Part shown: one piece after another, positions 11,159 to 22,799 of the stretch | Position numbering within the stretch: the first letter of the stretch is position 1 | Layout: each line of letters begins with the position of its first letter | Assembly: GCA_037903355.1 (NCBI GenBank) | Contig: JBAJFE010000028.1 | Coordinates: 1-64,000, forward strand | DNA: 64,000 nucleotides | From: Trichuris trichiura | Taxonomy: Eukaryota > Nematoda > Enoplea > Trichinellida > Trichuridae | Direction: 5' to 3' | The notes under the pieces: model-generated | The model's database searches: none | Told to the model about the DNA's origin: nothing | The model's input: only the letters and a program-made list of their open reading frames with translations | Translations under genes and position numbers: made by a program

Positions 11159-14100
11159 ATAACTCCAGCGTTGTCAACAGCAGCAAGAGGAGACATTATC
11201 GTCGTCATCCACTGCTGCTGCCGTCGGACGACGACGAACCCATGCTACGAGCCGGTAGGGTTACCGGTAACGTTTCTCCCTGTCAGACCAACGTTGTCCG
11301 CCGCAGCAAGAGGGGACACTATCGTCGTCATCGACTGCTGCTGCCGTCGCACGACGACGAACCCTTGCTAGGAGCACGTAGGGTTACCGGTAACGCTTCT
11401 ACTGTCGGTCCAACGTTGTCCGCCGCAGCAAGAAGGGACACTATCCTCGTCGTCGACTGCTGCTGCCGACGAACGACGACGAACCCTTGCTAGGAGTACG
11501 TAGGGTTACCGCTAACGTTTCTCCCTGTCAGACCAACGTTCACAGCCGCAGCAAGAGGGGACACTATCGTCGTCATCGACTGCTGCTGCCGTCGCACGAC
11601 GACGAACCCTTGCTAGGAGCACGTAGGGTTACCGGTAACGCTTCTACCTGTCGGTCCAACGTTGTCCGCCGCAGCAAGAAGGGACACTATCCTCGTCGTC
11701 GACTGCTGCTGCCGACGAACGACGACGAACCCTTGCTAGGAGTACGTAGGGTTACCGCTAACGTTTCTCCCTGTCAGACCAACGTTGACAGCCGCAGCAA
11801 GAGGGGACACTATCGTAATCATCGACTGCTGCTGCCGTCGAACGACGACGAACCCTTGCTAGGAGTACGTAGGGTTACCGGTAACGTTTCTCCCTGTCGG
11901 TCCAACGTTGTCCGCCGCAGCAAGAGAGGACACCATCGTCGTCGTCGACGTCGAACGATGACGAACCCTTGCTAGGAGTACGTAGGGTTACCGGTAACGT
12001 TTCTCCCTGTCAGACCAACGTTGTCTGCCGCAGCAAGAGGGGACACTATCGTCGTCATCGACTGCTGCTGCCGTCGGACGACGACGAACCCTTGCTAGGA
12101 GTACGTAGGGTTACCGCTAACCTTTCTCCCTGTCGGTCCAACGTTGTCCGCCACAGCAAGAGGGGACACCATCGTCGTCTTCGACTGCTGCTGCCGACGA
12201 ACGACGACGAACCCTTGCGAGGAGTACGTAGGGTTACCGGCAACGTTTCTCCCTATCGGTCCAACGCTGTCCGCCGCAGCAAGAGAGCACACTATTGTCG
12301 TCGTCGACTGCTGCTGACGTCGAACGATGACGAACCTTTGCTAGGAGCACGTAGGGTTACCGCTAACGTTTCTCCCTGTCGGTCCAACGTTGACCGCCAC
12401 AGCAAGAGAGGACACCATCGTCGTCGTCGACTGCTGCTGCCGTCGAACGATGACGAACCCGTGCTAGGAGTACGTAGGGTTACCGCTAACGTTTCTCCCT
12501 GTCAGACCAACGTTGTCCGCCGTAGCAAGAGGGGACACTATCGTCGTCGTCGACTGCTGCTGCCGTCGGACGACGACGAACCCTTGCTAGGAGTACGTAG
12601 GGTTACCGCTAACGTTTCTCCCTGTCAGACCAACGTTGTCCGCCGCAGCAAGAGGGGACACTATCGTCGTCGTCGACTGCTGCTGCCGTCCGAACGATGA
12701 CGAACCCGTGCTAGGAGTACGTAGGCTTACCGCTAACGTTTCTCCCTGTCAGACCAACGTTGTCCGCCGCAGCAAGAGGGACACTATCGTCGTCGTCGAC
12801 TGCTGCTGCCGTCGGACGACGACGAACCCATGCTAGGAGTACGTAGGGTTACCGGTAACGTTTCTCCCTGTCAGACCAACGTTGTCCGCCGCAGCAAGAG
12901 GGGACACTATCGTCGTCGTCGACTGCTGCTGCCGTCGGACGACGACGAACCCTTGCTAGGAGCACGTAGGGTTACCGCTAACGTTTCTCCCTGTCAGACC
13001 AACGTTGTCCGCCGCAGCAAGAGGGGACACTATCGTCGTCGTCGACTGCTGCTGCCGTCGGACGACGACGAACCCTTGCTAGGAGTACGTAGGGTTACCG
13101 CTAACGTTTCTCCCTGTCAGACCAACGTTGTCCGCCGCAGCAAGAGGGGACACTATCGTCGTCGTCGACTGCTGCTGCCGTCGAATGACGAGGAACCCAT
13201 GCTAGGAGTACGTAGGGTTACCGCTAACGTTTCTCACTGTCAGACCAACGTTGTCCGCCGCAGCAAGAGGGGACACTATCGTCGTCGTCGACTGCTGCTG
13301 CCGTCGGACGACGACGAACCCTTGCTAGGAGTACGTAGGGTTACCGCTAACGTTTCTCCCTGTCAGACCAACGTTGTCCGCCGTAGCAAGAGGGGACACT
13401 ATCGTCGTCGTCGACTGCTGCTGCCGTCGAATGACGAGAACCCATGCTAGGAGTACGTAGGCTTACCGCTAACGTTTCTCCCTGTCAGACCAACGTTGTC
13501 CGCCGCAGCAAGAGGGGACACTATCGTCGTCGTCGACTGCTGCTGCCGTCCGACGACGACGAACCCATGCTAGGAGTACGTAGGGTTACCGCTAACGTTT
13601 CTCCCTGTCAGACCAACGTTGCCGCCGCAGCAAGAGGGGACACTATCGTCGTCGTCGACTGCTGCTGCCGTCGGACGACGACGAACCCTTGCTAGGAGTA
13701 CGTAGGGTTACCGCTAACGTTTCTCCCTGTCAGACCAACGTTGTCCGCCGTAGCAAGAGGGGACACTATCGTCGTCGTCGACTGCTGCTGCCGTCGAATG
13801 ACGAGAACCCATGCTAGGAGTACGTAGGCTTACCGCTAACGTTTCTCCCTGTCAGACCAACGTTGTCCGCCGCAGCAAGAGGGGACACTATCGTCGTCGT
13901 CGACTGCTGCTGCCGTCCGACGACGACGAACCCATGCTAGGAGTACGTAGGGTTACCGCTAACGTTTCTCACTGTCAGACCAACGTTGCCGCCGCAGCAA
14001 GAGGGGACACTATCGTCGTCGTCGACTGCTGCTGCCGTCGGACGACGACGAACCCTTGCTAGGAGTACGTAGGGTTACCGCTAACGTTTCTCCCTGTCAG

Positions 14101-14529
14101 ACCAACGTTGTCCGCCGTAGCAAGAGGGGACACTATCGTCGTCATCGACTGCTGCTGCCGTCGGACGACGACGAACCCATGCTACGAGTGGGTAGGGTCA
14201 CCGCTAACGTTTCTCCCTGTCGGTCCAACGTTGTCCGCCGCAGCAAGAGGGGACACTATCGTGGTCGTCGACTGCTACTGCCGTCGAACGACGACGAACC
14301 CTTGCTAGGAGTACGTAGGGCTACCGGTAACGTTTCTCCCTGTCAGGCCAACGTTGTCCGCCGCAGCAAGAGAGGACACTATCGTCGTCATCGACTGCTG
14401 CTGCCGTCGAACGATGACGAACCCATGCTAGGAGTACGTAGGGTTACCGGTAACGTTTCTCTCTGTCGGTCCAACGTTGTCCGCCGCAGCAAGAGGGGAC
14501 ACTATCGTCGTCGTCGACTGCTGGTGCCG
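11159..14529. repeat. 123-bp satellite array, about 27 copies
   Basis: A GC-rich, CpG-rich unit of 123 bp is repeated head to tail, for example with GCTAGGAGTACGTAGGGTTA at 13078 and again at 13201. Each unit contains GTCGTCGTCGACTGCTGC. Most copies are 80-100% similar; a few carry 1-2 bp indels, and the unit near 11930-11950 lacks about 9 bp. Because 123 is 41 codons, one plus-strand frame stays open through long runs of units (up to 243 codons before an indel). There is no convincing start, no splice context and no single uninterrupted frame, so I treat it as satellite DNA. A three-unit higher-order repeat of 367 bp is visible (13447 versus 13814). Confidence 0.95.
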
Positions 14530-14930
14530 TTTTTATTACGGTCAACGGATAAATGATACAAATATTGATTTTATTTCATTATTTGACAAACCTGACCACG
14601 GTATGTTCAAAATGCTTACATAAATTCTAATATAAACAGCATTTAACAGGGCAGCTAATTGGGATTGCTTTCCTCATCGTAAACATGATAGCAATTGTAC
14701 TTACCTATAGTAAAGGGACTGTAGCAGGAAGTCAGTCGATTCATTTCGTAAAATGAAGCAGGTGATTGAAGATTCAACGTCAATTTGTGTTTCTAAGCCA
14801 CTTGGAGCAAAGTACAAAAGGTCAGTCATTAATTTGCGTAAGAGTGATTTTTACGGTGTGTAACATGGACAGACTGCTCAGGAGTCGCCTCTGTTCGTCT
14901 CTGGTGTAAGTTCTGTGTGCCTGTGGACTA
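14530..14930. other. No gene recognised
   Basis: AT-rich unique sequence between the 123-bp satellite and the GTGGC block. Confidence 0.5.
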
Positions 14931-14933
14931 GGT

Positions 14934-15352
14934 GGTGTAATGTGCTGCAGAGCGTGTGTGGTGCGGCGTGTCGTAGTGTGGTGTGGTGTGGTGTGGTGGC
15001 GCGGAATGGCGTGGCGCAGTGTGGCGTGGCGCAGTGTGGCGTGGCGGGGAGTGGCGTGGCGTGGCGTGGCGCTGTTTAGTGGCGCAGAGTGACATGGCGC
15101 GGTGTTCTGTGGTGTGGGGTGCCTGGTGGAGTGCGCGGTATGCTATGGTGTGGGATACGTGGTGGGATGCGCTGTTTGCGTGGTGTGATGTAGGGTGGTG
15201 CGGTGCGGTGTGGTGGCGCGGAAAGGCATGGCACTGTGTGGCGTGGCGTGGCGCGACGTAGCGTGGCGTGGCGGGACGTGGCGTGGCGTGGCTTGGCATG
15301 GCGTGGGATGGCGCAGAGTGGCGCAGTATGGTGTGGTGTGGTGTCCCCGTGG
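14934..15352. repeat. GTGGC/GTGGT low-complexity block
   Basis: About 420 bp dominated by imperfect 5-bp words GTGGC, GTGGT and GCGCA, very rich in G plus T on the plus strand and poor in runs of C. Open frames on both strands are a by-product of low complexity. Confidence 0.9.
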
Positions 15353-15399
15353 TGCAGTGATAAGTTGACGACTGCGTAGAGACAGTACCCATTCACTTA

Positions 15400-18346
15400 C
15401 AAGGAAATAAAAAGAATATGAAAGTAAAACTAGATAACATCAATAACTACACTTTTCAGAAACGTTCGAAAGTTTCGTTTACGCAATGAACGTGTTGTTA
15501 TTAGAAACTAAATTTTGCACGAACATTTATGCATCCCTTAAAAAGAGTTATGCGTTTAATATGGCAACTGGGTTAATAAAGTATTCTCGAGCAGTAATCT
15601 CGATATTCATGTATATCATACGTGTTAGAAAGAATTGATTCGCCACGAACTGAGGCACTTCAATCAGTATGCAGAAGCATTTCATCAGTACTATATTTTT
15701 GACCTTAAGTGTGAACAATAACTGTGCAAACTTCCTAGCAGAAATTTTTCAGCTGAAATTTTCACAACGTTAACGTTTGGAAAGCCCTTTAAAGCAATGT
15801 TCAGTATCTCCGCGATGTCTAATTGCACTACATATGTTGAAAAAAACGAAGCGTCAGCAAGAAAGAAAGCGGCGTCATGAGCTGTTGCGAGTGAGTCACT
15901 TTTAATAGGAGAGATAAATAAGACTGTGCTAACGCTCTGGGGCGTTTATTAAGATCATAATTTGAATTATCTTCTTTCTAGCGTTCTATCGCCATTTTTG
16001 AAATTGGCGAAATCTGTTTCTGTTATTAGCTATTTTGCCACAAACAGGCTAACTTTATCTGAGACCGTTATGCACGTGCTCAATGTATTCAACTTAGAGT
16101 AAATATTGTTCTGAAATAAAGCACTTTTAGCTGCGTTTCTTCCTCGGACGAATATTAATATAACTGAAGACCTATCTAATGGGGTTCCTCCAGAACTTCG
16201 TCAGAGTGTCATGGATAACTGGAGATATCATTTGAAATGGAGAGACAATGAGTCTTTTGCTGCAAATATGAATAATAAGACTAGTTATTTTTGTTTCATT
16301 GTTCTATTCGAAAATGAAACAATCGTGGTTGTTTCAACACCGTTGATAAGCAAGCAGCATAGATCTAATAAAGGCAACTATGCTATAATAGTTCCAGAAA
16401 CAAAGACGAGAAAAACTGGTAATTGAAACCGAAAAGTCACCATACTTTACTGCGTTCTGAATACTTGACCGTTTGTAAAGGGTTGGCTTTCACTAAAACT
16501 TTTATTACGCTGAAAACTACATCTATATTTGAGAAATGTGCTTAACAGATCTAGATTAGAACCCAAAAGCTCCGGACACAAAAATGTTCAAACATAACGG
16601 GTTTTAACCATAATAAAAGTGCCCATGACGAAACAGTAATTGAATATGCAGTCAAAATCTTTTCAGTAATGGGTAACGTTCCGAAAAGCACTAAAAAGAT
16701 ACAGCAAGGTTTGCTCAAAAAAGGAACCAGTATCTAATAGGCATTTTATATTGCCTCTGCCAAAGCGTAAAGGTTAAAATGTTTCTGAGTGATAATCATG
16801 CGGGGCAGAAAGGATACAATAGCAGAGAAAGGTTTGTGATACTGTGACGTACAATCAAGAACGGATATTCATGTTCCTTTACGTGCTGATGGAATTTCAC
16901 TTACAGTGAACAACAGTGCATTTCGATATGAAGACTGAATGTCTTAAAGGAAACTTTCCTGCTGTGCCATGTACAATAACAGATATACCTCACGATATTT
17001 TCATAAAACTTTCTCACAATTACGAAGAATAAATGAGCACAATGTTTAGAATGCTGATAGAGTAACGAACCGGTTAGCAGCACTTTGAATTGTGAAATTA
17101 GTAACTGGTGTACATTTATTTTGTACTTCCTAATTACAGCTGAAACAAGGCTTACGACTGTTTCAATACTAACAATAGAAACAGTGCATATCCAAACAAA
17201 TTGTTACGTGAAAATAAAAAACTAAGACTGGAAAGAAGGATAGAAAGCAACTTTATATTAGTCACTGTACTTTGGGTTATCGACTTGTAAAATCGCTGGC
17301 GTTGAACAGGCAGCTCTTTCCATCAAAACACAACAAAAGCAAAGGGCTTGTTGACGTATAAACAAATAACTAACAATGGTGGGCTCAAATTATTAACAAT
17401 ACGCTAATATTAACACTACATGCGCTCTATATCATTGTGCGCCTACGGACTGTCACTTAGCCATTCTTCATACTTTCGCTCAACAGCTTTTAATTCGAGT
17501 TATTTCTACCAATGTTGTCGCACTACACTTTATAGTCTCTATCAATATAATTATACGTAACATTGCAACCCCAATTACACGTAATGTTTTGCGTGTGTGT
17601 GCCGTCAACAAAGAAAAGAAAAACATGGGAAAAGTTCAGGAGGAAATGCAAAGCTTTCTGACATCGAAACGTTTTCATTTGGAAAATCATAAACGCAGGA
17701 ACAACAAGTTCACAGCTTACCTTGTCAACCTTTTCAAGGAAATACTCGTTGCCGTTGTGAACGTTCTGAAAAACAGCCCGATTACCATTTTAACAAAGTA
17801 ATCACTTTAAGTTAGTTAAACGTAACAGGAATTAACAGAAAACATTAATACGTTACAGCGTCGAGTTAATTTTCATAGCACACTGAATGCGTAGTTTACG
17901 GTGATTGATCAAAGATGTTAGTAGACGAATAAGATAACAGTTTTTGTATAATGAGAATTTGTTCTGAATATTAAAAGCATATAAAAGCAGTATAAAAAAT
18001 CGTCATCATTTACGCTGTTGTATACGTGAAATACCAGCCGATTAAACAGAAAAACTTTTCTACATTAGAGAACACGCGGTTTCCCATCAACGGTCGCGGT
18101 TCTATAAAGGAAAAGTATAGGATTAAAACAGAATTTTAATGAAATAGTCACGAATGCGTGGACTACGTATGCTGAACGTACCTGAAACCTGCGAAATTCA
18201 AAATGTATACTGCTGATAGCACTAAATTCGACAGCCCATGAAAATAATTATGCTAGGCTCTCGCTTCTGCTGGCTCTCGTCCTCAGATTCAGCGCTCTAA
18301 ATTCGTTCCGCATGTCGGCTAGGAAATTATAAATAACAACTGGGAA
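15400..18346. other. AT-rich region, no confirmed gene
   Basis: Mostly AT-rich. One plus-strand frame at about 16120-16426 looks somewhat protein-like (contains LSNGVPPELRQSVMDNW and HLKWRDNESFAANMNN) and could be an exon, but no splice partner or family was recognised. Another small frame at 17589-17801 is not convincing. Confidence 0.4.
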
Positions 18347-18738
18347 TTAAATGTTCCAAGAACCACGACGTGTAGGTTGACGCTGATGGGCAATCGAATT
18401 TAGAAGGACGGAGTCGTAATCGTAATTATCGGTGAACTGGCCAATTTCTTCGTCGAAATCGCCTTCAATGCCCCCATTATTTCTCATAATTACGTCTGCT
18501 GTAGCAGCTGCATTGTCTTCTTCGACTTCGTCTTCGTCAACTACATCGAACTCGGTGAACTGCTCTTCCTGCGCGTCATCGTCAACATTATCTTCCACTT
18601 GAACACATCGTTCACATCGTTCACTTGGCTGATTCTTCTGAAACGCACCAGAAAACCTATATCAAACACCGGTAAACCAGATTACGTAATACTTACCGGT
18701 GCCGTTACGCAAAAAGGCGCATAGGTTTCGTATGCCAT
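18347..18738 (-). CDS. Small acidic protein, two exons, unknown
   Basis: Exon 1 is 18697-18738 (ATG at 18738, MAYETYAPFCVTAP) with a strong GTAAGT donor. Exon 2 is 18347-18637 after a TTTCAG acceptor, giving a 59-nt intron and an exact phase-0 join. The 110-residue product has a CERC motif near residue 21. A long Asp/Glu-rich middle follows, then a DNYDYDSVLLNSIA segment and a short basic C-terminus. No signal peptide or membrane segment is evident. A further acceptor (TTTGTAG) lies just upstream of the ATG, so there may be an additional 5' exon. The family is not recognised. Splice sites and frame agreement are the only support. Confidence 0.45.
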
Positions 18739-18739
18739 T

Positions 18740-21526
18740 TTGCTCCTTTTCTACAAAGAAAGACCTGACCGAGCGAAAGCTCACAACATGCGGAACAGTA
18801 TACTTACGTGAAAATGTTTACTGGTTTTGCTGTCGGCGAAGTCAGATCCGGTCATTTCAAACAAATTCCACGAAACCAAACCGAAATTCAGTCGATACGA
18901 CGGTGTTTCAAAAGATGGGGCAAAAGCCATTTTCGTCAATCAATTAAGCCTACTTTTAATTTTGCTTCAAACACAATGACAGCAAAAACTGAAGGTCTAC
19001 AAGTACAGAACTTTTGTAGTCAAGTTCCTTTCCCCACAAAGCTGCGCTTCTAAATGACGGTTGACATTTAGGAAGGGTTATTTGATCTAGACACAACTGC
19101 ACTCTATACACTTACGAATTTTTCAATTATCAATTGTCTGCATCGGTGCAACTGTTGCTGTACTGTCGAGTGTAAGTCGTAATATAGCTCTTCTATCGCT
19201 GGAACAAACTAAAACAGATAGTAATGCTAAATATGTACGCTTAAATACGTGAAACATAAGACCAACTAATTTCAACGTAACACGCAAATCATGCTTCTTC
19301 AGCTGCTGCCTACATGTTCTATGCATTACGTGAAACAAACTGTTTATTTTCTTATCAATAACGACGAAATATGGTAAGGATAGAAGAACCGCTAAATATA
19401 CCAAATTTGCCTTATGATTACTGTTGATTTAATATATGATTTGCAGGCTTGTTGCTGGATAGCTATTCGTTTTATCATCATTGCTTAAAACTCAGGAAGC
19501 ACATAGTTGCGTAATGCCATGTTATTTGCCGTACCTTTTACACCACAAACATAATTCAGTTTTTTACTTGATGCAAAAGCGATGCTTGAGTAGCGTTAAT
19601 ACTTCATTACTCATGTGTTGTTTAGTGACGGGACCTGTCCTTCCTGGAAGACTTGTTAAAGCCAGTTCAAATATTATTCCATGTTTAATACAATACAACA
19701 CTTTCCGTTAGACGTCGGGTGGGTACTGTAGATAAAAATGAAATCAAGTTCTATTCGTAGAAATCGTAGAAAGAAGCTATTCTAATCGTAGAAAGCGTAA
19801 GCTTAAAACTAAACTGAGCAGCTGCACCAGCTTAGACAGTTTTCAGGGCAACAGAACTTGACTTTAGTTTACATACCGTGCGCGCTGGGCGTCTGCTGAA
19901 AAAGAGTTTTAGTATTTTTAGTGACTGCTCGGTGTGCAGATACTTTTGTTACATCAATTTAACATTATAGTTGGCAACAATAAGTTTTTAACGTAGTGTT
20001 CATCCTGTACTCTTCAGACTATTTTGTCAACGGATTTGTTTAACTGGTCGAGCAGCGTAACGAAACTTCTTCCAGCATTTTACCGTTGACAGACAACAAA
20101 TAAATGTATTAATGCCCAATTGAACATATTATTAATCAGTGAAATAAGCAAAGACGAACGTTTTCAACGATTAAATACCAAATAGACAATGATACAGATA
20201 CTATTAATCTATAATGCGATGAAGGCAGTTCCATTTATACATGTCTTACAGTACATGGAGCAGATCCAACGCAGTACGACTCCACAGAATGAACTGAACG
20301 TTGGTTACCTTAGGACTTAGTTAACATCGATAACTAAATGCAACTTTTTTCGTGTGATTATACGTTAAGGCGGTAGGTTAATCTGTACAAAACGTACAGC
20401 GGAAAAACACTTACCGTTGCTTGAAAAACTCATTTCTGTGTATTCTATTAATTGCACCAGCAGCCATTTGAATTAGTTGGGAACATCCCAAATCATTCAA
20501 CAGAGCAGGTACTTTTTAATATGCTTTCCAGACAAACTTACGCAAAAATAGGTACTACTGAAAAAAACTAGAGGAATAAAGTGGAACATTACTGCATGAA
20601 CTGTTCAGACGGGAATAAATTATGCGGCCACAACGTCATGCCCACTTTCTAAGCAAACGTACACAGAAGAGTAATTTACTAAAGAACACATTCAAACAAA
20701 GCGTACTTGAAATCCTATCTTACTACTTAAAATGAAAAAAAACTTTTGCGGAAAAATGAACGGCTTTACGCAGCAACGGTTTTCAAAAAGAAATGAAGCA
20801 ATCAAAATTGCCGCTATACAGTAGGATGGCCTTCATGCGATTAGAGTAGAGAAGGCATACGCACACTCACACTGAAGTTGAAATTTCGTCTTAGTGAGCA
20901 ACAGATTCCATCCTCATCACATCCACAAAATCAACTGCTTAAAAAGAGACTGCATTTTTCATGCGCAACTAAAAAGCCATAGTATCGTGGACCTATTCAA
21001 CCACGAGAACTGACGAAGAAACGAATTATCGCAAAATGTTTCGTGACAGCTGCGCCTTAAATCACCAAAATTTCGTCCAATGAAATTCAAACGGAAGTTC
21101 ACTACAACAGCTGCGCTCAGCTGAACTTCGTTTGAAACAATCGTTCAGCCAACTTCAGTTGAATCACCACAAACGTTTCAACAATTTCAACTCGCCATCG
21201 TTAAATCGCATAAACAATGCTCATTCACCTTCTCATCCAATTTTATACTTCCGTTCATAGTAGCGATTATTCATCGTAGAACTTTTAAAGTGAGCAAAAA
21301 CATTCTCTTTGCCGATGATTCTGCTAGAGTGTTATCATATGAAGCATCTGGCTGCGTCAAATGTGAAAGCATCACTTCCAGCATCAGCTGCCAGGCGAAG
21401 TGTGGCGCCATCTGAAACTGACGAATGAATTAGCACATGATTCACTGCATCAATCACACACAGTAGACGATCATGGTAGTTCATCATCTCGATTGAAATT
21501 TCTCGCTGGAATGCTACATTTAAATT
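18740..21526. other. No gene recognised
   Basis: AT-rich sequence upstream of the tetraspan gene. Short open frames only; promoter elements could not be distinguished. Confidence 0.4.
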
Positions 21527-22307
21527 ATGGTCTCAAGCAGTCTAACAAGGACAGGATACGCATGGTCGACACTGTCCGCTTTGACAGCAGCCATAGCTGC
21601 ACTTGGTTTTTACATGCCGTATTGGCTTAAAGGAGAGCTGACGCTGCATCAACAGACGATACCTGCCTATTTCAACTCCTTTCGACGATGCAATTATCCC
21701 GGCACAATTCAACCAACAAGTTATGAGTCCTTCAAACAAGTTATAATCACCAAATGTGGCCGTTATGCAACTTTCGACGATATACCAACTTTATGGTGGA
21801 AAATTACGACTATAGTGGTAGGCATTGGTGCTAGTTTGACAATTTTCACCGCTATCATAACACTATCCGCATGCTGTACACGTGATGTGATCACTCGAAC
21901 AACAGCTCGAATAATTGGTATTTTTCAAATTTTAGCAGGTAAGATACACAAATTTTTTTCATACTGCAGTGATTGCACAGCCCTTCTATCACTCAGCGAT
22001 GTTTATATGCGTTGGTTGCCTAATGTACCCGCTTGGCTGGGGAAACAAAGAGGCAAAGGAAGCATGTGGTCGTCAGGCTGGGCCGTATTCGCTGGGTAAC
22101 ATAAGATTTAACAGTAGCTGCAGCTTAATTCAATCACTTTCGATTACAGGAAAATGTAAAATAGGATACGCATATTGCATTCTTCTGATCGATACATTGC
22201 TTCTTTTCGCCTGCGCTGTACTGTCCACTACAGCTGCCAAAAAGTTCGACTGGAACCGTTTGAATGCCAAGGAATCTACCAGTTCGTCTGCTTCCGTCAC
22301 TTTATAA
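21527..22307 (+). CDS. LHFPL-like tetraspan membrane protein
   Basis: Three exons, 21527-21938, 21997-22095 and 22150-22307, encode 222 residues; the introns are 58 and 54 nt. The protein shows the four-helix layout of the LHFPL (lipoma HMGIC fusion partner-like) family. TM1 is near residues 12-34. An extracellular loop contains CGRYATFDDIPTLWW, followed by TM2. The family-typical CCTRDVITRTTARIIG turn leads into TM3 ending CLMYPLGW, and KCKIGYAYC introduces TM4. Members act at the plasma membrane as auxiliary subunits or organisers (LHFPL5 in mechanotransduction, LHFPL4 at GABA-A receptors), but the invertebrate role is not known from sequence. The start was chosen because MVSSSLTRTGYAW directly precedes TM1. 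The two conserved loop cysteines are present. I am confident of the family, not of the subfamily. Confidence 0.88.
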
Positions 22308-22575
22308 AATCCTTTAACCAAATCTTGTTGTTGTACTGCATAAGTGACGTAACAAGCTGGAAAAAATATTCTAGCGCCAATCCCATTGTAACTCTCGAGT
22401 CTAAATTAATGCCTTCCATTTCTAGACGTCTGGCACTAAATTACTTAATATTCCCATTACGATTCAATTTGGATATTGCTAGGATATCCCATAGACTTAC
22501 ATATTCCATTACACCTAAGGGGACCACACTCACGCTTCATCGGAAACTGTCAAACAGCGAAGCACCATTTTAAGC

Positions 22576-22782
22576 ATGAGTTTGGACAATATGGAATCAT
22601 CTGCCATTCCGAAACTGGCGCGATCGAGGAGAGTGAATGCTGTGCGCGAAAAATGCTTTTGCATACGACGACTTTCCCTACCCGACAATTAAGTACATAC
22701 AAGAAAAGGTTGAAGCGAGCAAAACTGAAAGCCGACGCAACGGCAAAATTTGGTTCGCCCCAGTTTCACAAGACCATTAAGG
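22576..22782 (+). CDS. Possible micro-ORF downstream of tetraspan gene
   Basis: An ATG at 22576 (MSLDNMESSAIPKLARSRR), a candidate 61-nt GTGAAT...TTAAG intron and a second segment (YIQEKVEASKTESRRNGK, then IWFAPVSQDH) join in phase to a TAA near 22780, giving about 48 residues. The second frame alone also opens from an ATG at 22637. No family is recognised. Weak support. Confidence 0.2.
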
Positions 22783-22799
22783 TTGAAAGAAAACATAAA

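Noticed and set aside
11159..14529. CRISPR-like array
   Set aside because: The whole 123-bp unit is repeated with no unique spacers, and the genome is eukaryotic.
11487..14556. Long open frames in the 123-bp array as a repeat-protein gene
   Set aside because: They follow from a unit length divisible by three; indels shift the frame repeatedly, and no start, splice structure or flanking coding sequence was seen.
15345..15395. tRNA or SINE head (GTGGTGCAGTGATAAG resembles an A box)
   Set aside because: No matching B box or cloverleaf could be found downstream.
14928..15396. Trp/Gly-rich or His/Pro-rich proteins in the GTGGC block
   Set aside because: Low-complexity by-product; open frames appear on both strands without codon character.
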